Assembly (NCBI GenBank): GCA_902363825.1
Contig: CABJBK010000003.1
Span: forward strand, 248,001 to 312,000
Length of the DNA: 64,000 nucleotides
Reading direction: 5' to 3'
Source: Lachnospiraceae bacterium
GTDB taxonomy: Bacteria; Bacillota; Clostridia; Lachnospirales; Lachnospiraceae
In this document: positions 10,004 to 18,106 of the stretch, one piece after another
How positions within the stretch are numbered: the first letter of the stretch is position 1
Layout of the letters: every line of letters starts with the position of its first letter
Position numbers and translations under genes: made by a program
Notes under the pieces: model-generated
The model's input: only the letters and a program-made list of their open reading frames with translations
Databases searched by the model: none
What the model was told of the DNA's origin: nothing

Positions 10004-10921
10004 ATGGCAGTGCCAAAATACGATGAATTAATGAAGCCTTTACTGGCAGCAGTAAAAGACGGTGAGGTCTATAAAATTAAGGACGTTACTGCCGTGTTAG
10101 CTCAACAGCTAAATTTATCAGCAGAAGACCTCGCAGAAATGCTTCCGAGCGGTAGGCAAACCGTGTTTAAAAACAGGGTCGGATGGGCGAAGACTTATCT
10201 GAAAAAAGCTGGACTCCTTGATAGTCCTGCCCGCGCCACTATCGTCATTACGGAAGCTGGAAAGAAAGTAGTTGCAGAAAATCCAGAGAAAATAGACTCC
10301 AAATATCTGGAACAGTTTCCCTCGTTTGTAGATTTTGCATCCGCCTCTGATCCTGTAAATGGAGATGATTCGGTGTCTACGATTTCAAAGCCGACGGATC
10401 TTACGCCCGATGACCAACTTGAAGACGCATATAAGCAGATTAATGCAAGCCTTGCATCTGATTTGTTGAGTGAGGTTCTGAAAATCTCGCCATACACCTT
10501 TGAAAAGCTCGTTGTTGATCTTCTTTCAAAGATGGGTTATGGAACTGTGGCTTACGGAAGTCATGCAACAGTCGCTTCCGGTGATGATGGAATTGATGGA
10601 GTCATCATGGAGGACAAGCTCGGATTCTCTTTGATTTATATGCAGGCTAAGGAATGGGCACCAGATAGAGTTGTTGGCCAGCCGGACATTCAGAGCTTTG
10701 TTGGTGCGATTGCCGGGAAGCACGGCGATGGACTTTTCGTTACGACAGCTAAGTTCTCACAGAAGGCTAAGGATTACGCAAATACTCATCACATTATTCT
10801 GATTGATGGTGAGAGACTTGCTAATCTGATGATTGAGTATAACTTCTGTGTGTCAACACGGAAAACGTTTGAAATTAAGGCAATCGATACGGATGCTTTG
10901 GCTGAATATCAGGATGAATAA
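10004..10921 (+). CDS. mrr: Mrr-like restriction endonuclease
   Basis: This protein of 305 residues has the two-part layout of Mrr, a type IV enzyme that cuts modified DNA. An N-terminal winged-helix domain (about 1-90, 'MAVPKYDELMKPLLAAVKDG') precedes a PD-(D/E)xK nuclease core with D198 in 'DDGIDG' and the catalytic pair Q214-A-K216, followed by 'GQPDIQSFVGAI'. I chose ATG 10004 because AGGAGGA lies at a proper distance; a GTG at 9980 overlapping the previous stop is less likely. It fits the anti-phage island. The kind of modified DNA it recognises cannot be read from sequence. Confidence 0.88.
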   Translation: MAVPKYDELMKPLLAAVKDGEVYKIKDVTAVLAQQLNLSAEDLAEMLPSGRQTVFKNRVGWAKTYLKKAGLLDSPARATIVITEAGKKVVAENPEKIDSKYLEQFPSFVDFASASDPVNGDDSVSTISKPTDLTPDDQLEDAYKQINASLASDLLSEVLKISPYTFEKLVVDLLSKMGYGTVAYGSHATVASGDDGIDGVIMEDKLGFSLIYMQAKEWAPDRVVGQPDIQSFVGAIAGKHGDGLFVTTAKFSQKAKDYANTHHIILIDGERLANLMIEYNFCVSTRKTFEIKAIDTDALAEYQDE

Positions 10922-10960
10922 TTTGCTTGCGAAAAAGCAGGAAGTTGGAGGGAATACATT

Positions 10961-13900
10961 ATGGCAAATGAGCTGCAGCCATTGTCGCTGCTCTTTCAAA
11001 ATAGATTATTCCGGATACCGGACTATCAGCGTGGCTATGCGTGGTTGCAGCAACAGTTGGTGGATTTTTGGGATGACCTTGTAAATCTTCAGGCTGACCG
11101 CTATCACTATACAGGTCTCCTGTCCCTTAAGCCTCTAAAAAGCAAGGAGACCGTCAGCTGGGGCGAGGACTTGTGGTTGGTCGAGAACGGATATAAGCCT
11201 TGTCATATCGTTGATGGCCAGCAGCGCATCACCACGTTTGTCATTCTCTTGAACGAGATCGTGGGATTTGTGCGTGGCTTAGATGAGAACAAGGGTAAGT
11301 CTGATAAGGAAATCACGCTGGGGTATGAAACGGTCGAAGAGATTGTCTCAAAATATATCTGTCGAAAAAGACCGCCAAACGGAGTAGTAACAACATACCT
11401 TTTTGGCTATGAGGTCGACAATCCCAGCGCAGAATACATGAAATATAAGGTGTTCGATGAGCCGTATTCCGGCGCAGTGAATGAGACATACTATACGAAG
11501 AATCTAAAGTTTGCAAAGAACTTTTTTGCAGAGAACATTAGGAAACTATATGATGAGTCCGGAGAAGGCGGCCTTGAGGCAGTAAATACGCTGTATAAAA
11601 AACTCACACAGCGCCTGATGTTTAATCTCCATGAAATCGACGATGATTACGATGTGTTTGTAGCTTTCGAGACCATGAACAATCGTGGTAAGAAGCTGAC
11701 GAATCTTGAATTGTTGAAAAACAGACTGATCTATTTGACCACGCTTTATGATGATGAGGTATTTGACGAGAAGGACAAGTCTGCCCTCCGTAAGAAGATA
11801 AATGACGCTTGGAAGGAAGTCTACTATCAGCTTGGTAGGAATAAGAGTGTTCCGCTTTCTGATGATGATTTTTTGCGTGCGCATTGGATTATCTACTTCA
11901 GGTATTCCCGTAAACGTGGCGATGACTACATTAAATTCCTGCTAAGCAAGTTCTCGTCAAAGGGCATATTTGAAAAGGCACCAGTTCTGGTTGAGACAGA
12001 GGCCGAGTCGGTTATCAGCGATGATGTTACTGATGCAGACGACACGGAAGTTACTGAAACAGAAGAACAGGAAATCATAGAGGTATCCAAACTCCAGCCA
12101 AAAGAAATCGAGGACTATGTCAATAGCCTCAAAGATATGGCGAAGTACTGGTATGACACCTATTTCCCATTTGAAAGTGCTAATCTTACTCCTGAAGAGC
12201 AAAAACGAGTCGATAGGCTTAACCGTATCGGCATCGGACATTTCAGGCCGCTGGTTACTGCGGTCATCAGTCGGCGGGATATTTCTGCGAACAGCAGAGT
12301 TAAAATCTTTGAAGCAGTTGAGCGCTTTATCTTTGTTGCATTTCGCTTGGGTAATTTTAATGCATCCTATGGCAGCAGTGATTATTATCGAGCTGCACGT
12401 CAGGTGTATGTGAAAGAAACGGATGTTGATGAGCTCTGTAAAGAAATATATGACAGGACAACGAACGATATCGATTTTGCCACGCAGAACTTTGTCACCA
12501 GAATTGAGAAATATTTTTCTACAGGGAATGGCTACTACGACTGGAACAGTCTGCGATACTTCTTTTATGAATATGAGGCTAAGCTGGCAGAGAAAAATAA
12601 TATAGATCGTTTCTGCACGTGGTCAATGTTTACAAAGTCCGAGAAGGATAAAGTGTCTATCGAGCATATTCTCCCTCAGACACCGACGAAGTATTACTGG
12701 CGTAATATGTACCGGCAGTTTAAGGATTCGGAAATCAAGATGCTTTCTGGAGCACTTGGGAACCTTCTGCCGTTGTCTCAGAGCGTAAACTCGGCTTTGC
12801 AGAATGACAGTTTTGAGGATAAGAAGCATTCCAAAACCACAGGACGTCGCGGATACGAGAATGGATCTCACTCAGAGATAGAGGTATCCAAGCTGCAGGA
12901 TTGGACTGCATTTGAGATATACAGCAGAACTGAAAAGCTTCTCGTTTTCATGCAGGAACGCTGGAACCTGCAATTCGACGAAGAACAGTTGGAAAAGCTG
13001 ATCGGCATTTCGTTCGTCAAAGATGGACGAGAAATCCCGGAGGAGTTGGAGGAAGTATCGGCAAACGTACCGGAATCCGAGGAAAGTGCAGAAGGCTCCG
13101 GAGATGATCAAAAACTGCAATTCTGGACAGCATTCGTAAACTATGCTAATGAGCACGGCAGATCAAGCAATATAGCAAAACAGAAAGCTGCTGGTCGAAC
13201 ATATTACGATGTGCACATAGGCGCGAACGGCTATCACTTATTCTTTTCCATTCCCTATGGTAAACGAATCAAGATGGGCATCTACACCTATAATGTGGAT
13301 ACCTATAACCGTCTGAAAGAATTGAAAGATCAGATTGAGACCGAATTTGGTGAGAACCTAAATTGGGAATACTCAAAATCGACAGGTACAACACGTTCCA
13401 TCGTTATTGAGGAGAAGGCTGATGTATTCAATCCAGCAGAGCAGCAGAAAATATTTGATTGGATCATCGACCATTTTGACCGGATCACGACAGCATTATC
13501 TATGGCCGGAGAACGTCTCAATATAAGCGGTGATTCCTCTGAAACGAGGTTTGAGATTAGAAAACGCTACTGGACGTATGCCTTAACCCAAATCCATGAG
13601 GCACATGGTAATCCCGGCTCTTTCAGCAATGTGAATCCGAGTACGGACAACTGGATAAACGGATTCTTTGGCATTGGAGGTTTCTACCTCTGCTGTGTTG
13701 CGAATTTTGACTCTGCCCGTTCAGAGGTCGTATTTGCCAGAGCGGAGAGATCAGAGAATAAAGCTGCGTTTGATGCTCTTTACCAGCATAAAAGCGAGAT
13801 TGAATCGAAGCTGGGAACGGAGCTTCAGTGGAACCGTGGAGATGATATCAAATCCTCGAAGGTATTTATTCAGCTTGATAACGTGAGCATTGAAAACGAG

Positions 13901-13993
13901 GATGACTGGCCGCAGATGGCAAAGTTCCATGCAGAATGGTCAAAGAAGTTCTACGATTTGATTGTGCCGTATATAACGGTAGATTGGCAATAG
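10961..13993 (+). CDS. GmrSD-like type IV restriction protein (DUF262-DUF1524) with extra C-terminal domain
   Basis: The 1010-residue product starts with a DUF262 (GmrS-like, ParB/Srx-fold) domain containing 'FRIPDYQRGYAW' (17-28) and DGQQR at 85-89. An acidic linker around 350-370 follows. Next comes a DUF1524 (GmrD-like) HNH-type nuclease region with H569 in 'IEHILPQTP' and the downstream 'LGNLLPLSQSVN'. The last 300 residues look like two copies of a DUF4268-type module ('FWTAFVNYANEHG' and a related stretch near 860-1000). GmrSD enzymes cut glucosylated hydroxymethylcytosine phage DNA. The ATG is preceded by GGAGGGAA. Family is confident; target modification is unknown. Confidence 0.88.
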   Translation: MANELQPLSLLFQNRLFRIPDYQRGYAWLQQQLVDFWDDLVNLQADRYHYTGLLSLKPLKSKETVSWGEDLWLVENGYKPCHIVDGQQRITTFVILLNEIVGFVRGLDENKGKSDKEITLGYETVEEIVSKYICRKRPPNGVVTTYLFGYEVDNPSAEYMKYKVFDEPYSGAVNETYYTKNLKFAKNFFAENIRKLYDESGEGGLEAVNTLYKKLTQRLMFNLHEIDDDYDVFVAFETMNNRGKKLTNLELLKNRLIYLTTLYDDEVFDEKDKSALRKKINDAWKEVYYQLGRNKSVPLSDDDFLRAHWIIYFRYSRKRGDDYIKFLLSKFSSKGIFEKAPVLVETEAESVISDDVTDADDTEVTETEEQEIIEVSKLQPKEIEDYVNSLKDMAKYWYDTYFPFESANLTPEEQKRVDRLNRIGIGHFRPLVTAVISRRDISANSRVKIFEAVERFIFVAFRLGNFNASYGSSDYYRAARQVYVKETDVDELCKEIYDRTTNDIDFATQNFVTRIEKYFSTGNGYYDWNSLRYFFYEYEAKLAEKNNIDRFCTWSMFTKSEKDKVSIEHILPQTPTKYYWRNMYRQFKDSEIKMLSGALGNLLPLSQSVNSALQNDSFEDKKHSKTTGRRGYENGSHSEIEVSKLQDWTAFEIYSRTEKLLVFMQERWNLQFDEEQLEKLIGISFVKDGREIPEELEEVSANVPESEESAEGSGDDQKLQFWTAFVNYANEHGRSSNIAKQKAAGRTYYDVHIGANGYHLFFSIPYGKRIKMGIYTYNVDTYNRLKELKDQIETEFGENLNWEYSKSTGTTRSIVIEEKADVFNPAEQQKIFDWIIDHFDRITTALSMAGERLNISGDSSETRFEIRKRYWTYALTQIHEAHGNPGSFSNVNPSTDNWINGFFGIGGFYLCCVANFDSARSEVVFARAERSENKAAFDALYQHKSEIESKLGTELQWNRGDDIKSSKVFIQLDNVSIENEDDWPQMAKFHAEWSKKFYDLIVPYITVDWQ

Positions 13994-14016
13994 TCCACTC
14001 AGGACGAGGAGCACTG

Positions 14017-14475
14017 ATGGCAAATTTAAATTCTGAGAATCCGCACGTCGGACGCAAGTTCCAAGAATTTGTGCAAACGATTCTCAAAGAAAAATATAAT
14101 ACATATTTTGAGCAAGAAGCAGCAATCCCCATCGGCAGACCGCCAAAGGAGCACAAGTTTGATCTTGCCAATGCTGACAGGTCTATCGTGGCTGAATGCA
14201 AATGTTATACGTGGACTGATTCCGGGAATGTTCCGAGCGCAAAGTTGATGGGCTTGGACGAGGCTGTATTTTACTTTGGCTTTCTGCCTTCTGGGACAAA
14301 GAAGCTGCTTTGTATGAAAAAAGCAGTGTTTCGTGGCAAGCAGGAAACACTGGCTGAGTATTATGTTCGAGCACATGGGCATTTGCTTGAAGATGTCTCT
14401 GTAATAGAAATTTCTGATGATGGAACAATCAAGATTGTCAGAGATGGATCATCGATCCCAGCAGAGGCATATTAG
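14017..14475 (+). CDS. Small PD-(D/E)xK-like putative nuclease
   Basis: This 152-residue protein is not one I can name. It contains D49 followed by E60-C-K62 in 'HKFDLANADRSIVAECKCYTW', spaced as in PD-(D/E)xK nucleases, so a DNA-cutting or nuclease-derived role is plausible. An upstream in-frame extension to 13936 exists, but it would overlap the previous gene by 58 bases. ATG 14017 has GAGGAG eight bases before it. It sits 23 bases after the GmrSD-like gene and is likely co-expressed with it. Confidence 0.65.
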   Translation: MANLNSENPHVGRKFQEFVQTILKEKYNTYFEQEAAIPIGRPPKEHKFDLANADRSIVAECKCYTWTDSGNVPSAKLMGLDEAVFYFGFLPSGTKKLLCMKKAVFRGKQETLAEYYVRAHGHLLEDVSVIEISDDGTIKIVRDGSSIPAEAY

Positions 14476-14561
14476 GGCTACGACGATGAAATCCCATGCA
14501 CTTGTGGAGCCGTCAAAGGTTGAGGCGATTTAATGCTTGATAATATGAATGGAGAAAATGC

Positions 14562-15914
14562 ATGGTTTTTAATACATTTATAAAATGTCAGGTTTGCGGA
14601 AGTATTACCAGAGTCCGATTACAGGTTGGATGGCAAGAAGAACATCCTATTGTTGTGGCTTGCGGTAAATGTGGTACTTCCTTATCTGGCAGCGTTAAGA
14701 TAGGACAAAACCGACCGGGGCTAAAGTTTTCTTTTGACAATGCGGATGAAATCCCGGATGCTGAAGCTGATTACATGGTTGAATGCTCTGGTGAATTTCC
14801 GACCGTGAAACAAGGCAAAGCAGCGGAGTTGGAAGAAGTCGTCATTACTCCGTTTATCCGCTATATGAATCGTATGAAGACGGATGATTCATATGAGCAG
14901 TTCGGAAAAGCGGTATCACAGCTTAATGCAACAGAAAAGAAATGGAAGAGCTATAAAAGAATCATTGACCTCTTCAGAAATAATAGTGAATACCTTGTTC
15001 AGGAGATACAAAAGGAATTCTCCGGACAATACTTTCAGTGCAGAGATGAGTCTGAGGTATTGAGAGCTATTCATATGATTGAGGTTCATGGGTTTTATTC
15101 TGCACTCAAAAAAGACATCTTGGATAATCTCTCTTTTAGTGCAGGAATTATGAAACTGGACTCTGTTCAGCTGAAGAGCTTAGTAGACTTCTTAAATTCA
15201 CATGATGGTTATCATCTTGAGGAGCTACAGGATTTGATATATAAGGTCTATGATGATTTTATAAAAATATACCAGCGCCTCATTCCTGCTCTCGCTTTAC
15301 AGTATTGCAAAGATGATTCTTTTGATTTCGAAGTTGAAGGCTCGACAACAAGTAGCTTTGATAGTGTAAAACAGTTCTATTTGGATGTTTATGAAGCCCT
15401 TGGTAATTTGCTTGTTATCCCGGTCGCTCTTAATAACATAAAATACAGGGCTGACGCGAATTCAATGAATCCTTTGGAAAAGAATGTATCTTCTTTAGAG
15501 GATTATATAAAGCTCACAAAGGCATCAAGGTATCATTTTTGCTTGAACACAGAAGTCTATACCGATTTCTTGGATGTTGTAGTAAATGCAAAACTGAGAA
15601 ATGCGATTGGACACAATGATGTTGAATATGACGCGGTGAGTCAGGTTATTACTTACATTCCAAATCCAAAAGACAGAACCGTAAAGAAAACGGAATACCT
15701 TCTCGAATTTGAAAATGAAGCGATGCACATGTTTCAGGCCTTATTGGGTGTTTCAGAATACCTGTATCGACTAAGAGAGCTTTCTCTTATGTATGATGGC
15801 AAAATACCACTTATGGTTCAGGAAAGAGCAAACTGGCCAAAGAAGATAGGACGTAATGATCCATGTCCATGCGGAAGCGGAAAAAAGTACAAATTCTGTC
15901 ACGGGAAGAATTAA
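14562..15914 (+). CDS. Uncharacterised protein with N-terminal zinc ribbon and C-terminal SEC-C motif
   Basis: At 450 residues this protein carries two likely metal-binding ends. The N-terminal pair of cysteine knuckles is 'CQVCG' and, about 25 residues later, 'CGKCG', as in a zinc ribbon. The C-terminal '[18 protein letters not shown]' is a classic SEC-C zinc motif. The 370 residues between are mostly helical and match nothing I recognise. It closes the first defence cluster, 86 bases after the small nuclease-like gene. SEC-C motifs occur on many unrelated proteins, including defence-island proteins, so this gives no function. Confidence 0.75.
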   Translation: MVFNTFIKCQVCGSITRVRLQVGWQEEHPIVVACGKCGTSLSGSVKIGQNRPGLKFSFDNADEIPDAEADYMVECSGEFPTVKQGKAAELEEVVITPFIRYMNRMKTDDSYEQFGKAVSQLNATEKKWKSYKRIIDLFRNNSEYLVQEIQKEFSGQYFQCRDESEVLRAIHMIEVHGFYSALKKDILDNLSFSAGIMKLDSVQLKSLVDFLNSHDGYHLEELQDLIYKVYDDFIKIYQRLIPALALQYCKDDSFDFEVEGSTTSSFDSVKQFYLDVYEALGNLLVIPVALNNIKYRADANSMNPLEKNVSSLEDYIKLTKASRYHFCLNTEVYTDFLDVVVNAKLRNAIGHNDVEYDAVSQVITYIPNPKDRTVKKTEYLLEFENEAMHMFQALLGVSEYLYRLRELSLMYDGKIPLMVQERANWPKKIGRNDPCPCGSGKKYKFCHGKN

Positions 15915-16210
15915 TGTTGAGGCGATGGGATTTCGGACTTGTTCCCTCGGAGCGAAGTCTTGAAGCGGTCGGCAAATCTGTGGATTTGCATAATATAGGT
16001 AGGAGCATGGCCTTTGACCTGTTTCCGAGAACGTACAGGGGTAAAAATCGGTGTGTTTTACGGCAAAAACACGTTTTGATAAATTCCCGCGAACGAGCGC
16101 GAATTTGGCTACACACTCGACATCAAGATGAAGCAATCGAGCCATGTGGAGACGGTAGTACTGCTGTCACGTGAAAAATAATAAATTGGCCTGAAATGGC
16201 CTGAAATCAA

Positions 16211-16263
16211 AGGGATTTCGATAGCTTGCCCTAAATGGACGAGTCTACCGGAATCTCTTTTTT
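16211..16263 (+). terminator. Rho-independent terminator of the first defence operon
   Basis: AGGGATTTCG (16,211-16,220) pairs with CGGAATCTCT (16,249-16,258) over ten positions, counting two G-U pairs. A run of six T follows. The loop is long (28 bases), so strength is uncertain. Confidence 0.55.
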
Positions 16264-16372
16264 GTGTTGTTGACAATAGTTCTGACCACTAAAAATCTTC
16301 TGGGCGAGGCTGAATAACTATTGTTTTAATGGTGTGAGACTACAGGACTACTGAACGAAAAACATAAAACAT

Positions 16373-16439
16373 ACTTTTGGTATTAAAATACTAAAACATA
16401 AAACTTGACAAAGATACACATCTTGTGCTATCTTATAAT
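16373..16439 (+). promoter_or_regulatory. Promoter and possible operator of the second defence operon
   Basis: A perfect TTGACA lies at 16,405-16,410. A TATAAT at 16,434-16,439 is 23 bases away, which is too far, while TATCTT at 16,429-16,434 gives an 18-base spacer, so the exact -10 is unsure. Just upstream, 16,373-16,394 is an AT-rich imperfect palindrome centred on TATTAAAATA, flanked by two copies of AACATAAAAC. It could bind a repressor such as one of the HTH proteins of the island. Confidence 0.45.
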
Positions 16440-16481
16440 CAGTAAAAGAAACATAACTCGTATTTCAGGAGATTAAATATC

Positions 16482-18092
16482 ATGAATAAAGATCAAGAAA
16501 GAAAAATTATGGATTATTGGGATCTTATGAGAGGAACGGTCAGGCAAGGTGATTATATTGCTGCAACAGTACTTGTAAATGAAGTTAAGAACAGAATGGC
16601 AATAACTGCTGTGCAAGAGACACCAGACACAGTTTATTCAGCACTCTTGGAGGTTGCTGACGAGCTACATATTATGAATCCATTTATTGATAAGGAAAGG
16701 TTCTTTTTTATCTACCAAGAAGGAAAACAACTTGAAAAGATGGATTGGGAAGGTGCGATTGCAAAGGTGGCTCGCTCTTCGAAAATGCCTATTCTACCAG
16801 TTCCAGTCATCAGAGTTTATGAGGAACGCTTCTCGGTTGACCCAGAATCGGTTCTTATAGCGGAAGCAGAGAAATTTGCTCCTAATCTTCTTCACATTGT
16901 TGATGAAAATATCAATTCGAGTTTTACCTTAACAACGCAAAATGCGACTTATGCAAAGGCTTTGGAATATGTATTTTCTGATTATGACAACGTCGAAATA
17001 ATGCTAACGGACATATATCAATATGGTTTTATTAATAAGAGATTTGACCTGATTTTCTCATGTCCCAATATGGGTGGCAGAACACTGGCAGAAGATAAAA
17101 ACTTCATGTGCAGAGAATTCGATATGGTAGCGCTTGAAAATCTATCTCTTCACCTCAATAGCGGAGGCCGTTTGGTAATAACTTTACCTGGAAGGATAAC
17201 ATTTGCATCTGGGAAAGTCAGTGACCTTAGACAATTCATTCAGACCAGTTACACAATTAAAGAAATTGCTGAATTACCAGAAGGGTCGCTTGAATACACA
17301 GGTATCAAGGTGTATCTGATTGATATTGAAAATACACGTCCGGACGATGATGATATCATCATTCGCAGGTACTCAGCCGGTGATCGAAAGACACGTAGGT
17401 CAGCGGTTACTTCTCTTGAGGTTACTGATGATACATTTGTAATGCTTAATGAGCTTGAGGAACAGGGAGATTGGAGCATTGATCGTATATTTGCTCAACA
17501 GGATGAAGAATATCTTAATTTCCAGAAGTCTGAGATTCGAAAAGAGTTAATCGGAAACGTTGCTCAAGTGTTTAGAGGCAAAGCTGTTAATAAGAAAGAT
17601 CCAGCTGGAAATATCAGTGTTGTTAATATTTCAAATATTGGCGATTACGACATAGATTATGAGTGTTTAGATCACCTACAGGAGGAAGAACGCAAGGTTG
17701 CCAATTATCTTTTACAAGAAGGTGACGTGCTTCTGCCAGCAAGAGGGACTGCCATCCGTACAGCGGTTTTCCATGAACAGACATATCCATGTATAGCATC
17801 TTCAAACGTCATTGTGATAAGACCAGATCAGAAAAATCTTAACGGGTATTACTTGAAAATTTTCTTAGATAGTCCGATAGGAAACAAGATGATAAGTGGC
17901 GCTCAGCAAGGAATGACCGTAATGAATATCAGCTACAAGGATTTGAATGTGCTTGAGGTACCACTTCCCAATATGGAGAAGCAGAAAGCTGTTGTTAAAG
18001 AATATCAGGAAGAACTGAAAAAATATAGCGACACGGTTGCAGCAGCGGAGAAGCGTTGGAACGAAGTTTTGAAAAAGCTGCAAACGTTTTAA
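16482..18092 (+). CDS. Pseudo-methyltransferase fused to a type I target-recognition domain
   Basis: The 536-residue protein has an N-terminal half (about 90-310) that follows the order of an HsdM-type N6-methyltransferase fold, but I cannot find the AdoMet motif (DPxCGSG). The catalytic NPPF position reads C-P-N-M at 194-197, so methylation activity looks lost. The C-terminal part (about 345-536) is an HsdS-type target-recognition half with 'GDVLLPARGTAIRTAV', 'NISYKDLNVLEVPLPNMEKQ' and a final coiled coil. It could be a specificity or scaffold subunit for the complete methyltransferases encoded next. The next gene begins 14 bases downstream. The domain reading is by eye; the function is inferred. 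Confidence 0.65.
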   Translation: MNKDQERKIMDYWDLMRGTVRQGDYIAATVLVNEVKNRMAITAVQETPDTVYSALLEVADELHIMNPFIDKERFFFIYQEGKQLEKMDWEGAIAKVARSSKMPILPVPVIRVYEERFSVDPESVLIAEAEKFAPNLLHIVDENINSSFTLTTQNATYAKALEYVFSDYDNVEIMLTDIYQYGFINKRFDLIFSCPNMGGRTLAEDKNFMCREFDMVALENLSLHLNSGGRLVITLPGRITFASGKVSDLRQFIQTSYTIKEIAELPEGSLEYTGIKVYLIDIENTRPDDDDIIIRRYSAGDRKTRRSAVTSLEVTDDTFVMLNELEEQGDWSIDRIFAQQDEEYLNFQKSEIRKELIGNVAQVFRGKAVNKKDPAGNISVVNISNIGDYDIDYECLDHLQEEERKVANYLLQEGDVLLPARGTAIRTAVFHEQTYPCIASSNVIVIRPDQKNLNGYYLKIFLDSPIGNKMISGAQQGMTVMNISYKDLNVLEVPLPNMEKQKAVVKEYQEELKKYSDTVAAAEKRWNEVLKKLQTF

Positions 18093-18106
18093 GGAGGATT
18101 ACGAAA

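Larger units (their letters stand above)
15915..16481. other. Intergenic region between the two defence operons
   Basis: These 567 bases have no convincing gene. A 103-residue open frame at 15,863-16,174 overlaps the SEC-C gene, lacks a good ribosome binding site and shows no protein character. The region holds a terminator-like hairpin (16,211-16,263) and then an AT-rich promoter area with an imperfect palindrome (16,373-16,394). Confidence 0.6.

Noticed and set aside
15863..16174. 103-residue open frame after the SEC-C gene
   Set aside because: It overlaps the end of a real gene in another frame, lacks a ribosome site and does not look like a protein.
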